DNA of 64,000 nt from DATARH01 sp963712835 (lineage in GTDB: Bacteria; Pseudomonadota; Alphaproteobacteria; ATCC43930; CGMCC-115725): the NCBI GenBank assembly GCA_963712835.1, contig CAVQJJ010000012.1, positions 93,774-157,773 on the forward strand. The letters are read 5' to 3'. Shown here piece by piece: positions 17,401 to 26,364 of the stretch; position 1 is the first letter of the stretch; every line of letters begins with the position of its first letter. The notes under the pieces are model-generated. The model worked only from the letters and a program-made list of their open reading frames with translations, had not been told where the DNA came from and ran no database searches. A program made the position numbers and the translations under genes.

Positions 17401-18576
17401 GTGCTCACGACCCGCAACTTCCGCCTGTTCTGTCTCGCGCTGTCCGCGCCGCGGCAGGGTGATGAGCATCGCTCGGCGTTGCGCCAAGCCGTCGCCGCCA
17501 ACCCGCGCTGGGAAGCGGTGCTGGCCGGCGCACGCCGCCATGCCGTGGCGCCGCTGCTGCTCGCGGGGTTGCAAGGCAACGCCAGCGCGGTGCCGGATGT
17601 GGTGATCGACGAACTGCGCCACGAGGCGCATACCGCCGCCCGTCACAGCCTCGCCCAGGCCGCCGCGCTCACCCGATTGTGCCGTCGCTTCAGCGAGTTG
17701 GGACTACGGGTTCTGGTGCTGAAGGGCATCCCGCTGGCACAGCGTCTCTACGGCGATCCCGGACTGCGCAGCGCGCAGGACATCGACCTCTTTGTCGATC
17801 CCACCGATGTCGAAGCCGCCGATGCCGTCCTCCACGAAACAGGGCATCGCCCGACCGACACCTTTCTTCCCGGCCAAACCCGCGCCTTTCACCGGCGCTG
17901 GTTCAAGGAAGCTACCTACGACCACCCCGGTTACGGCCGCGTCGAGCTGCATCATCGGCTGACCGATCTGGCCGAGCTTCTCCCTTGGGATTTTGCAAGC
18001 CTGTGGCGCGAGCGCGACGAGGTCCAGTTCGGTGGCGTCGCGGTGCCGGTGCTCGGCCGCCGGCACCTTGCCTGCTATCTCTGCGCCCACGGCGCCGAGC
18101 ATGCCTGGCAACGGCTGCGCTGGTTGACCGACCTCGCGGCGCTGCTGCGCGAACCGGGCGAGTTGGACATCGCGCTGGGTGAGGCCGAGGCAGCCGGCCT
18201 CACCGCGCCGATGCTGCACGCGGTGACGCTGGCGCATGACTGGCTTGGGCTGCGCGTCGGCGAGGACATCCTCGCGCGGGCGCGCGCCGATCGCCCGGTC
18301 AAGCGGCTCGACCGCATCCTCGCCCATTCCTACGCGGGCGATGCCTGGCACATCATGCCGAGGCGCGGATCGCTTGCCGCGTTGCTCCGTTACTCGGTTT
18401 GGCAGCGCCTTTACCGCCTGTCGATCAAGCCGGTGTGGCGCTATCGCCTGCGCCTGTTGCGCCGCGAGCTCATCTCGCCGGCCGACTGGGCGGCGGTGCC
18501 GCTGCCGGCCCGGCTGTTCTGGCTCTATCCGCTGATTCGCCCGTTCGGCTGGCTGCTGCGCCGCCGCTTGCATTGA
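17401..18576 (+). CDS. Nucleotidyltransferase family 5 protein (NTP_transf_5-like)
   Basis: A 391-residue protein with the nucleotidyltransferase-fold signature seen in family 5 proteins: residues 101-135 contain VLVLKG, a Tyr-Gly-Asp turn, then RSAQDIDLFVD with Arg123, Asp127 and Asp129 as likely active-site and metal ligands. The rest is helical and Arg-rich. Members are common at the ends of polysaccharide and lasso-peptide-type loci, but the reaction they perform is largely undefined. The GTG start lies five bases after the preceding gene, so it belongs to the same transcript. It is the last gene before a strong terminator. Confidence 0.8.
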   Translation: MLTTRNFRLFCLALSAPRQGDEHRSALRQAVAANPRWEAVLAGARRHAVAPLLLAGLQGNASAVPDVVIDELRHEAHTAARHSLAQAAALTRLCRRFSELGLRVLVLKGIPLAQRLYGDPGLRSAQDIDLFVDPTDVEAADAVLHETGHRPTDTFLPGQTRAFHRRWFKEATYDHPGYGRVELHHRLTDLAELLPWDFASLWRERDEVQFGGVAVPVLGRRHLACYLCAHGAEHAWQRLRWLTDLAALLREPGELDIALGEAEAAGLTAPMLHAVTLAHDWLGLRVGEDILARARADRPVKRLDRILAHSYAGDAWHIMPRRGSLAALLRYSVWQRLYRLSIKPVWRYRLRLLRRELISPADWAAVPLPARLFWLYPLIRPFGWLLRRRLH

Positions 18577-18604
18577 TCCGAAGGGGCCGCCGCCGCGGCC
18601 GCTA

Positions 18605-18645
18605 AACAAAAGCGCCCGACCTTGCCGTCGGGCGCTTTTTGTTTT
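18605..18645. terminator. Strong intrinsic terminator, probably bidirectional
   Basis: Perfect 10-bp stem AGCGCCCGAC (18611-18620) and GTCGGGCGCT (18627-18636) around a six-base loop. It is followed by a T-rich tract (18632-18645) and preceded by an A-rich tract (18604-18610), so it can work in both directions. It ends the glycan locus 35 bases after the nucleotidyltransferase gene. Confidence 0.93.
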
Positions 18646-18865
18646 CCGTCATCCATCCAAGGCCGAAAATTTATATGAAATTCTTATTCCCCGCCATCGG
18701 TAAGCCTTATCGAAAACATATGCGTCCGTCGCGATCTTTGCCGCGAGACGGGGCGTCGCGCGTCCGCCGGCGCCGCTTGTACGTGCCTGGCGGCGCCGTA
18801 TCCGGATGCCGCCTTTTGCGCAAGGCGACGCCGGCGCTCCGCTCGCTTGGCAACGGAGACGGGTG
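18646..18865 (+). promoter_or_regulatory. Leader region of the kdp operon
   Basis: A 220-base gap between the terminator and the first kdp-linked small gene. It holds a distinctly AT-rich stretch (about 18655-18725, including AAAATTTATATGAAATTC), unlike the GC-rich surroundings and a natural place for KdpE binding. Downstream is a hairpin with perfect 9-bp arms, CGGCGCCGC at 18768-18776 and GCGGCGCCG at 18790-18798. No confident sigma-70 promoter was found. Function as the kdp control region is inferred from position. Confidence 0.5.
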
Positions 18866-18949
18866 ATGCTCGACGTGATGTACCTGGCGATCGGCTTCGC
18901 CTTCCTGGCGCTTGCCGTGTTTTACGTCGTCGTTTGCGACCGTCTCTGA
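18866..18949 (+). CDS. 27-residue membrane microprotein upstream of kdpF
   Basis: A tiny frame starting at an ATG with GGAG eight bases upstream and ending with TGA. The peptide is MLDVMYLAIGFAFLALAVFY followed by VVVCDRL: one hydrophobic helix spanning most of its length and a polar Cys-Asp-Arg-Leu tail. The next gene, kdpF, starts 11 bases later, and its ribosome-binding site GAGGAGG begins within this stop codon region, so the two are translationally coupled. It is not KdpF itself, which follows with its recognisable sequence. Similar short peptides are, to my recollection, found before kdp genes in other bacteria without a name. A role as a small subunit or stabiliser of the Kdp pump is plausible but unproven. 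Confidence 0.72.
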   Translation: MLDVMYLAIGFAFLALAVFYVVVCDRL

Positions 18950-18959
18950 GGAGGCTGCG

Positions 18960-19049
18960 ATGGTTCTCGATTACGCCCTCGGCGGCGCGGTGACGTTTGG
19001 GCTGCTGATCTATCTCGTCTATGCGCTGACGCGCCCGGAAAAATTCTAG
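18960..19049 (+). CDS. kdpF: KdpF, small subunit of the potassium-transporting ATPase
   Basis: A 29-residue single-helix protein, MVLDYALGGAVTFGLLIYLV then YALTRPEKF. The Tyr-Ala-Leu...Arg-Pro-Glu-Lys-Phe ending is characteristic of KdpF. It associates with KdpA and stabilises the KdpFABC complex in the inner membrane. A strong GAGGAGG ribosome-binding site sits five bases before the ATG. kdpA begins 14 bases after the stop. Length matches the E. coli protein (29 residues). Confidence 0.95.
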   Translation: MVLDYALGGAVTFGLLIYLVYALTRPEKF

Positions 19050-19063
19050 AGGAGCGCGCGGCA

Positions 19064-20791
19064 ATGACGGTCAACGGCTGGCTGCAGATCGCGCTTTATT
19101 GCGTGATCATCACGCTCATCGCGAAGCCCTTCGGCGGCTACATGACGAAGGTTTTCTCGGGTGAGCGCAACTTCCTCTCGCGCGTGCTGCGCCCGGTCGA
19201 GCGGGCCATCTATCGGCTTTGCGGCGTCGACGAGACGCATGAGCAGCACTGGGTAACGTACGCGGTGGCGATGCTGTTTTTCACCGCCGCCGGTTTTGTG
19301 ACGCTCTACGCGCTGCAGCGACTGCAAGCGATGCTGCCGTTCAACCCGGCGGACCAGTCGGCAGTCGAGCAGAGCTCGGCTTTCAACACCTCGGTGAGTT
19401 TCGTCACCAACACCAACTGGCAGTCCTACACGCCCGAGACGACGATGAGCTACCTGACCCAGATGGCCGGGCTCACCGTGCACAACTTTGTGTCGGCCGC
19501 GACCGGCATCGCGCTGGCAATCGCGCTGGTGCGGGGGTTCGCGAGACGTTCGGCGCAGACGGTCGGTAATTTCTGGGTCGATCTGACCCGCTGCGCGCTC
19601 TACATCCTGCTGCCGATCTCGATCGTCGTCGGGCTGTTCTTCGTATGGCAAGGCATGCCCCAGAACCTCGGCGCCTATACCGAGGCGACGACGCTCGAAG
19701 GCGCCAAGCAGGTCATCGCGCAGGGCCCGGTGGCCTCGCAAGAAGTCATCAAGATGCTCGGCACCAATGGCGGCGGCTTCTTTAACGCCAACTCTGCGCA
19801 CCCGTTCGAAAACCCCAACGCGCTCACCGATTTCGTGCAGCTGGTGCTGATCTTCTCGATTGGCGCTGCGCTTACCAACGTCTTCGGCCGCATGGTCGGC
19901 AGCCAGAAGCAGGGCTGGGCGATCTTCGCGGTGATGGGGCTGTTGTTCCTCGCCGGCGTCGCGGTGGTCTATCCGAGCGAGGCGGCCGGCAACCCGCAAT
20001 TCGCCGCGCTCGGGGTCGACCAGGCGCCTTCGCCGCTGCAGGCAGGCGGCAATATGGAAGGCAAAGAGGTGCGCTTCGGCATCGCCCAATCCGCGCTCTT
20101 CACCACGGTGACCACCGATGCGTCGTGCGGCGCGGTCAACAACATGCATGACAGCCTGATGCCGCTCGGCGGCATCGTGCCGATGGTCAACATCATGCTT
20201 GGCGAGATCATCTTCGGGGGTGTCGGCTCCGGACTTTACGGCATGCTGCTGTTCGCCGTGCTGGCGGTGTTCATCGCCGGGCTGATGGTCGGCCGCACGC
20301 CCGAATATCTCGGCAAGAAGATCGAGTCGAAAGAAGTCAAGATGGCGATGCTCGCCATCCTGATCCTACCCCTGTCGATCCTCGGCTTCTCGGCGCTGGC
20401 GACGGTGCTGCCGGCCGGACTCGCGGGTACGGCGAATAACGGCCCGCACGGCTTCAGCGAGATCCTCTACGCCTTCACCTCGGCGACCGGGAACAACGGC
20501 AGCGCCTTTGCCGGGATCAGCGCGAACACGCCCTTCTACAACGCGACCTTGGGCCTCGCGATGTTCATCGGCCGCTTCCTGATGATCGTGCCGATGCTGG
20601 CGGTCGCCGGCTCGCTCGCGGCCAAGAAGATCGTGCCGGCCTCGGGCGGAACCTTCCCGACCGATGGCGGGCTCTTTGTCGGCCTGCTGATCGGCGTCAT
20701 CGCGATCACCGGCGGGCTCATCTACTTCCCGGCCGTCTCGCTCGGCCCCGTCGTCGAGCAGCTGGCGATGCACGCCGGTACCCTCTACTGA
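19064..20791 (+). CDS. kdpA: KdpA, potassium-binding channel-like subunit of Kdp ATPase
   Basis: A 575-residue inner-membrane protein of the SKT superfamily that holds the K+ selectivity filter of the KdpFABC pump. The four filter regions are visible: a segment around NTNWQSYTPE, GTNGGGFFNANSAHPFENP, TTDASCGAVNNMHDSLMPLG and SATGNNGSAF. About ten transmembrane segments are spread along it. Length is slightly above the E. coli 557 residues. ATG 19064 follows a GGAG ribosome-binding site. Expression is expected under low potassium through KdpDE, encoded downstream. Confidence 0.97.
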   Translation: MTVNGWLQIALYCVIITLIAKPFGGYMTKVFSGERNFLSRVLRPVERAIYRLCGVDETHEQHWVTYAVAMLFFTAAGFVTLYALQRLQAMLPFNPADQSAVEQSSAFNTSVSFVTNTNWQSYTPETTMSYLTQMAGLTVHNFVSAATGIALAIALVRGFARRSAQTVGNFWVDLTRCALYILLPISIVVGLFFVWQGMPQNLGAYTEATTLEGAKQVIAQGPVASQEVIKMLGTNGGGFFNANSAHPFENPNALTDFVQLVLIFSIGAALTNVFGRMVGSQKQGWAIFAVMGLLFLAGVAVVYPSEAAGNPQFAALGVDQAPSPLQAGGNMEGKEVRFGIAQSALFTTVTTDASCGAVNNMHDSLMPLGGIVPMVNIMLGEIIFGGVGSGLYGMLLFAVLAVFIAGLMVGRTPEYLGKKIESKEVKMAMLAILILPLSILGFSALATVLPAGLAGTANNGPHGFSEILYAFTSATGNNGSAFAGISANTPFYNATLGLAMFIGRFLMIVPMLAVAGSLAAKKIVPASGGTFPTDGGLFVGLLIGVIAITGGLIYFPAVSLGPVVEQLAMHAGTLY

Positions 20792-20811
20792 GGCTCGAAA
20801 GGGCACATCCC

Positions 20812-22923
20812 ATGTCCACCATGGACCTCATCCAGACCCGGTCGCGCACCGCCGCGACCACGCTGACCGACACCAAGATCGTCATTCCCGCGATCGGCGA
20901 AGCCTTCAAGAAGCTGAGTCCCCGGGTGATGATCCGCAATCCGGTGATGTTCGTTGTTGAGGTGGTCGCGACGCTGACGACCCTTCTCTTCCTGCGCGAC
21001 CTCTTCACCGGCGCCGGCAATTACGGCTTCTCGTTCCAAATCAATCTCTGGCTCTGGTTCACCGTCGTCTTCGCGAACTTCGCCGAAGCCGTCGCGGAAG
21101 GGCGCGGCAAGGCCCAGGCGGCGACGCTGCGGCGCGCCAAGACCGAAACCATGGCGAAGCTGTTCTCGGGCAAAGAAAGCGAGTGGACGCAGGTCGCCGG
21201 CACGTCGCTGAAGCCCGGCGATGTCGTGCTCGTCGAGATGGGCGACATGATCCCCAGCGACGGCGAGGTCATCGAGGGCGTTGCCTCGGTCAACGAAGCG
21301 GCGATCACCGGCGAGAGCGCCCCGGTCATCCGCGAGAGCGGCGGCGACCGTTCGGCGGTCACCGGCGGCACGCAGGTCATCTCCGACTGGCTTAAGGTGC
21401 GCATCACCGCGGCCCAAGGTTCGACCTTCCTCGATCGCATGATCGCGCTCGTCGAGGGGGCCGAGCGGCAGAAGACACCCAACGAGATCGCGCTCAACAT
21501 CCTGCTCGCCGGCTTGACGATTATCTTTGTCATCGTCATCGCGACGATCCCCTCCTTCGCCACCTATGCCGGCGGCAGCATGTCGGTGCTGGTGCTGGTG
21601 GCGCTGTTCGTGTGCCTGATCCCGACGACGATCGGCGCTCTGCTGTCGGCGATCGGCATCGCCGGCATGGACCGGCTGGTGCGTTTCAACGTGCTGGCGA
21701 TGTCGGGCCGCGCGGTTGAGGCGGCGGGCGATGTCGACACGCTGCTGCTCGACAAGACCGGGACGATCACCCTCGGCAACCGCCAGGCGACCGAATTCCT
21801 TCCGGTCAGTGGGGTCGATGAGCGCGACCTGGCCGACGCGGCGCAGCTTTCCTCGCTTTCAGACGAGACGCCGGAAGGCCGCTCGATCGTCGTGCTGGCG
21901 AAGGAGAAATACGGCATTCGCGGCCGCGATATGGCGCCGCTCAACGCCAACTTCATCCCGTTCACCGCGCAAACCCGCATCAGCGGTATCGACTTCGAGG
22001 GTTCGTCGATCCGCAAGGGCGCGGTCGACGCGGTGCTGAACTATGTCGATGGCGGCGGCGCGCCGATCGCCCGCGGAAATGTCGCGGTCGCGATCCGCCG
22101 CGCGCCCGGGGTCGACGAGCTCAACGCCATCGCCGAGCGCATCGCCAAGACCGGCGGTACGCCACTAGCGGTGGCGCGCGACGGCAAGCTCCTCGGCGTC
22201 ATACATCTGAAGGACATCGTCAAAGGCGGCATCCGCGAGCGTTTCGCGGCGCTCCGCAAGATGGGCATCCGCACGGTGATGATCACCGGCGACAACCCGA
22301 TGACCGCCGCGGCGATCGCCGCCGAGTCCGGCGTCGATGATTTCCTCGCCCAGGCGACGCCGGAGATGAAGCTCAAGCTGATCCGCGACGAGCAGGCACA
22401 GGGCAAGCTCGTGGCGATGTGCGGCGACGGCACCAACGACGCCCCGGCGCTGGCGCAGGCCGATGTCGGCGTCGCGATGAACACCGGCACCATGGCGGCG
22501 CGCGAAGCCGGCAACATGGTCGATCTCGACAGCGACCCGACGAAGCTCATCGAGATCGTCGAGATCGGCAAGCAGCTGCTGATGACCCGCGGCGCGCTCA
22601 CCACCTTCTCGATCGCCAACGACGTCGCGAAATACTTCGCGATCATCCCGGCGATGTTCCTCGCCTTCTACCCGCAGCTCCAGTCACTGAATGTGATGGA
22701 CCTCGCGACCCCACAAAGCGCGATCCTGTCGGCGATCATCTTCAATGCGCTGATCATCATCGTGCTGATCCCGCTGGCTCTGCGCGGCGTTACCTATCGC
22801 CCGGTCGGCGCCGCGGCGATCCTGCGTCGCAACCTGTTGATCTACGGCCTCGGCGGCCTTGCCGCGCCGTTCATCGGCATCAAGCTGATCGACCTCTTGG
22901 TCACCGCCGTCGGATTGGCGTGA
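20812..22923 (+). CDS. kdpB: KdpB, catalytic P-type ATPase subunit
   Basis: A 703-residue P-type ATPase that hydrolyses ATP to drive K+ uptake with KdpA. All signature motifs are intact: TGES in the actuator domain (AITGESAPVIRESG), the phosphorylated Asp in LLLDKTGTITLGN, a KGA-type nucleotide-binding segment (SIRKGAVDA), and the hinge GDGTNDAPALAQADVG. Membrane segments lie at the N-terminus, around residues 220-270 and at the C-terminus. Length is close to E. coli KdpB (682). The ATG is 20 bases after kdpA. Confidence 0.98.
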   Translation: MSTMDLIQTRSRTAATTLTDTKIVIPAIGEAFKKLSPRVMIRNPVMFVVEVVATLTTLLFLRDLFTGAGNYGFSFQINLWLWFTVVFANFAEAVAEGRGKAQAATLRRAKTETMAKLFSGKESEWTQVAGTSLKPGDVVLVEMGDMIPSDGEVIEGVASVNEAAITGESAPVIRESGGDRSAVTGGTQVISDWLKVRITAAQGSTFLDRMIALVEGAERQKTPNEIALNILLAGLTIIFVIVIATIPSFATYAGGSMSVLVLVALFVCLIPTTIGALLSAIGIAGMDRLVRFNVLAMSGRAVEAAGDVDTLLLDKTGTITLGNRQATEFLPVSGVDERDLADAAQLSSLSDETPEGRSIVVLAKEKYGIRGRDMAPLNANFIPFTAQTRISGIDFEGSSIRKGAVDAVLNYVDGGGAPIARGNVAVAIRRAPGVDELNAIAERIAKTGGTPLAVARDGKLLGVIHLKDIVKGGIRERFAALRKMGIRTVMITGDNPMTAAAIAAESGVDDFLAQATPEMKLKLIRDEQAQGKLVAMCGDGTNDAPALAQADVGVAMNTGTMAAREAGNMVDLDSDPTKLIEIVEIGKQLLMTRGALTTFSIANDVAKYFAIIPAMFLAFYPQLQSLNVMDLATPQSAILSAIIFNALIIIVLIPLALRGVTYRPVGAAAILRRNLLIYGLGGLAAPFIGIKLIDLLVTAVGLA

Positions 22924-22997
22924 GAAACGTTCGTGATGGCTTTTTCCATCGTCTTTCCCGCGACAGCGGGGGAGACGAAGAGTGAATGAGGTTCCAA

Positions 22998-23606
22998 ATG
23001 CTTAGAGAAATCCGCCCCGCCATCATGATGATCGTCATCATGACCGCCATCACCGGCCTCATCTACCCGCTCGGCATGACCGGCATCGCGCAGCTCGTGT
23101 TCCCGCGCGAGGCCAACGGCAGCCTCATCGACCGCAACGGCACCGTCATCGGCTCCGAACTGATTGGACAGAACTTCACCGACGCCAAGTATTTTCACGG
23201 TCGCCCCTCGGCCACGACCGAGCCGGATCCCAAGGACCCGAGCAAGAACGACCCCGTCCCTTACGCCGCCGACAATTCGGCCGGCTCCAATCTCGGCCCG
23301 ACCTCAAAGGCGCTGGTCGATCGCGTCGCCGGCGACGTCAAGACGTTGCAGGCGGAAAATCCCGGCACGCCGGTGCCGGTCGATCTCGTCACCACCTCGG
23401 CGAGCGGGCTCGACCCGGACATCACCCCGGCCGGCGCGCTGTTCCAGGTGCCGCGCGTCGCCAAGGCCCGCGGCATGTCGGAAGCCGCAGTGAAGAAGCT
23501 CGTGGAGAACAACACCGCCGGCCGCACGCTGGGCGTGCTCGGCGAGCCGACGGTTAACGTGCTGAAGCTCAATCTGGCGCTCGACGCCACGTCGGGAGCA
23601 AAATAG
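22998..23606 (+). CDS. kdpC: KdpC, accessory subunit of Kdp ATPase
   Basis: A 202-residue single-span protein with a long periplasmic part that helps assemble the KdpFABC complex. It starts MLREIRPAIMMIVIMTAITG, the transmembrane helix, followed by LIYPLGMTGIAQ, the conserved GSELIGQNF, YFHGRPS and a Ser-Asn-Leu-Gly-Pro-Thr segment (residues ~95-100), all typical of KdpC. ATG 22998 is preferred over the in-frame ATG at 22986 because a GAGG lies seven bases before it and the family start matches. The 74-base gap from kdpB shows no terminator. Confidence 0.95.
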   Translation: MLREIRPAIMMIVIMTAITGLIYPLGMTGIAQLVFPREANGSLIDRNGTVIGSELIGQNFTDAKYFHGRPSATTEPDPKDPSKNDPVPYAADNSAGSNLGPTSKALVDRVAGDVKTLQAENPGTPVPVDLVTTSASGLDPDITPAGALFQVPRVAKARGMSEAAVKKLVENNTAGRTLGVLGEPTVNVLKLNLALDATSGAK

Positions 23607-23610
23607 CCGG

Positions 23611-26340
23611 GTGAACGCGGAGCGCGCTGACACCGACCATCGCCCCTCGCCTGAGGCCTTGCTGCAGCAGGCGGAACAGGAGGGGCGCGGCCGGCTCAAA
23701 ATCTTCCTCGGCGCGGCGCCCGGTGTCGGCAAGACCTACGAAATGCTGCAAACCGCGCATGCCAAATCGCGCGAGGGCGTCGACACCGTCGTCGGCATCG
23801 TCGAGACACACGGGCGCACGGACACCGAGGCGCTGGTCGCCGGGCTCGAAATCTTGCCGCGCCGCAAGGCCGACTATAATGGCCGGGTGATCGAGGAGAT
23901 GGACCTCGACGAAATCCTCGCGCGCCGGCCCAAGCTCGTGCTGGTCGACGAGCTGGCGCACACCAACGCGCCCGGCGGCCGCCACCCCAAGCGCTATCTC
24001 GATGTCGAGGAGTTGCTCGACGCCGGCATCGACGTCTACACCACGCTCAACATCCAGCATCTCGAAAGCCTCAACGACGTCGTCGCCAAGATCACCCGTA
24101 TCCGGGTGCGCGAGACCGTGCCGGATTCGATCATCGACCGCGCCGACGACGTGGAAGTCGTCGACCTCACGCCCGAAGACCTGATCCAGCGTCTGAAGGA
24201 AGGCAAGGTCTACGTGCCGGCCCAGGCGGAGCGCGCGGTCCGCCATTATTTCCAGCCCGGCAACCTGACCGCGCTGCGCGAGCTGGCGCTGCGCCGCACC
24301 GCGCAGCGGGTTGACGAGCAGATGGTCAACTACATGCGCGCGCACGCGATCTCCGGCCCATGGGCGGCGAGCGAGCGGGTGCTGGTCGGGGTCAATGCTG
24401 ATCCCTCCTGCGCGGCGCTGGTGCGCTATGCCCGGCTGCTGGCCGACCGCTTGCGCGCGCCGTGGACCGCGATCCATGTCGAGACCTCGCGCACCCACCG
24501 TCTCAGCGAAGCCGCGCGCGACCGCATCGCCGAGTGCCTGCGCCTCGCGCAGCGGCTCGGCGGCGAGGCCGCGACCGTCCCGGCCACCGACGTGACGCAA
24601 GGCCTCGTCGATTACGCGCACGACAACAACTTCACCCACGTGGTGATCGCCAAGTCGCACCGCTCGCGCTGGTCGGAGCTATGGCGCGGCTCCAACACGC
24701 ACCGGCTGATCCGTCGCGCCGGCGACCTCCACGTCCACGTCATCGCCGAGCCGCAGCGCGATCTCGCGCGCGGCGGTCAGGATCACGTCGAGATCGGCGA
24801 GAGCGTGACCGCGCGGCCAGCCGCCTTCGACGCCAACCCCTATATCGGCAGCCTCGGCATGGTCGGGCTGGCGCTGCTCGTCGGCATCGGCATGCAGCAA
24901 TGGCTGGCGGTGCAGAACGTGGCGCTGGTGTTCTTGACCGCGGTGCTCGGCAGCGCCATCGCCTACGGCCTCCTGCCGTCGCTCTTCGCCTGCCTGGCGA
25001 GCGTGCTGGCCTACAACTTCTTTTTCCTGCCGCCGATCTATACCTTCACGATCGCCGACCCGGAAAACGTCGTCGCGCTGTTCTTTTTCGCGGTCGTCGC
25101 GGTCATCGCCAGCAACCTCGCAGCGCGGGTGCGCGCCCAGGCGCTGGCCGCCCGTCAGCGCGCCAAAACCACCGAAGACCTCTACCTCTTCAGCCGCAAG
25201 CTGGCCGCGGTCGTAACCCTCGACGAGCTGCTCTGGGCGACCGCCTACCAGATCGCGCTGATGCTCAAGGTGCGGGTCGTGCTGCTGCTCCCCGAGGGCG
25301 AGAGCATCGCGGTACGCGCCGGCTATCCGCCTGAGGATCTGCTCGACGAAGCCGATCTCGCGGCGGCCAAATGGTGCTGGCAGAACAACCGCCCCGCCGG
25401 CCGCGACGCCGACACGCTGCCCGGCGCGCACCGCCTCTTCCTGCCGATCCGCACCGGGCGCGGCGCAGTCGGCGTCGTCGGCATCGACAGCGACAATCCC
25501 GGCCCACTCTTGACCCCCGACCAGCGCCGCCTGCTCGACGCGCTCAGCGACCAGACCGCGCTCGCCATCGAACGCATCAACCTCGCCGAGGATCTCGACC
25601 GCGCCAAGATTGCCGCCGAGACCGACCGCCTGCAATCGGCGCTCTTGACCTCGCTGTCGCACGATCTGCGCACGCCGCTTGCCTCGATCCTTGGTGCCGC
25701 GACGAGCCTTGACAGTTATGGCTCGCGCCTCGACGAAAAATCGATGAAGGAGATGACCGGCACGATCCGCGAAGAGGCCGAGCGGCTCAACCGCTTCATC
25801 GCCAATCTGCTCGACATGACCCGGCTCGAATCGGGCACAATCGCCCCGCGCATCGCCCCGGTCGACCTTGCCGAGCTGATCGGCAGCGCGCTCGAACGCA
25901 CCGCCAAAATCCTCGCCGCCCACCGCGTCGAGCTCGACATCCCCGCCAACCTCCCGATGCTCGATCTCGATCCCGTGCTGTTCGAGCAAGTGCTGTTCAA
26001 CATCCTCGACAACGCGGCGAAATACGCGCCCGCCGGCTCGCTGATCCGCATCGAGGCACGGGATGGTGCCGGCAGCGTCCGGCTCTCGGTCAGCGACGAA
26101 GGCCCGGGCATCGCCCCCGACGACCTCGAGCGCATCTTCGACAAATTCTATCGCGTCCATGCCGGGGACCGGCAGCGCGCCGGCACCGGGCTCGGCCTCG
26201 CGATCTGCCGCGGCTTTGTCGAGGCGATGGGCGGCGCGATCGAGGCGCGCAACCGGCGCGGCCATTTAGGCGCGATCTTCACGCTGACGCTGCCCGTCTC
26301 CGCCGAGGCGCACCAGCCCAGCACCGCGGCCGCGAAATGA
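23611..26340 (+). CDS. kdpD: KdpD, potassium-responsive sensor histidine kinase
   Basis: A 909-residue sensor kinase. The N-terminal KdpD domain has a Walker A site (FLGAAPGVGKTYEML) and a Walker B-like VLVDELAHTNAPGGRHP; a universal-stress-protein-like domain follows (about 250-375). Four short membrane segments lie around residues 415-510, then a GAF domain, the phosphoacceptor H684 in SLSHDLRTPLASI, and an ATP-binding domain with DNAAKYAP and DEGPGIAP. It senses low K+ or osmotic stress and phosphorylates KdpE. The GTG start is four bases past kdpC. Confidence 0.97.
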   Translation: MNAERADTDHRPSPEALLQQAEQEGRGRLKIFLGAAPGVGKTYEMLQTAHAKSREGVDTVVGIVETHGRTDTEALVAGLEILPRRKADYNGRVIEEMDLDEILARRPKLVLVDELAHTNAPGGRHPKRYLDVEELLDAGIDVYTTLNIQHLESLNDVVAKITRIRVRETVPDSIIDRADDVEVVDLTPEDLIQRLKEGKVYVPAQAERAVRHYFQPGNLTALRELALRRTAQRVDEQMVNYMRAHAISGPWAASERVLVGVNADPSCAALVRYARLLADRLRAPWTAIHVETSRTHRLSEAARDRIAECLRLAQRLGGEAATVPATDVTQGLVDYAHDNNFTHVVIAKSHRSRWSELWRGSNTHRLIRRAGDLHVHVIAEPQRDLARGGQDHVEIGESVTARPAAFDANPYIGSLGMVGLALLVGIGMQQWLAVQNVALVFLTAVLGSAIAYGLLPSLFACLASVLAYNFFFLPPIYTFTIADPENVVALFFFAVVAVIASNLAARVRAQALAARQRAKTTEDLYLFSRKLAAVVTLDELLWATAYQIALMLKVRVVLLLPEGESIAVRAGYPPEDLLDEADLAAAKWCWQNNRPAGRDADTLPGAHRLFLPIRTGRGAVGVVGIDSDNPGPLLTPDQRRLLDALSDQTALAIERINLAEDLDRAKIAAETDRLQSALLTSLSHDLRTPLASILGAATSLDSYGSRLDEKSMKEMTGTIREEAERLNRFIANLLDMTRLESGTIAPRIAPVDLAELIGSALERTAKILAAHRVELDIPANLPMLDLDPVLFEQVLFNILDNAAKYAPAGSLIRIEARDGAGSVRLSVSDEGPGIAPDDLERIFDKFYRVHAGDRQRAGTGLGLAICRGFVEAMGGAIEARNRRGHLGAIFTLTLPVSAEAHQPSTAAAK

Positions 26341-26364
26341 GCGCCGCATCATGACCGCCCCGTT

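Noticed and set aside
18639..18866. 75-codon frame in the kdp leader
   Set aside because: Basic composition, no domain and no ribosome-binding site. The AT-rich block and hairpin fit control sequence better than coding sequence.
24679..26265. 528-codon minus-strand frame over kdpD
   Set aside because: Antisense shadow of a GC-rich gene; kdpD on the plus strand has all kinase motifs.
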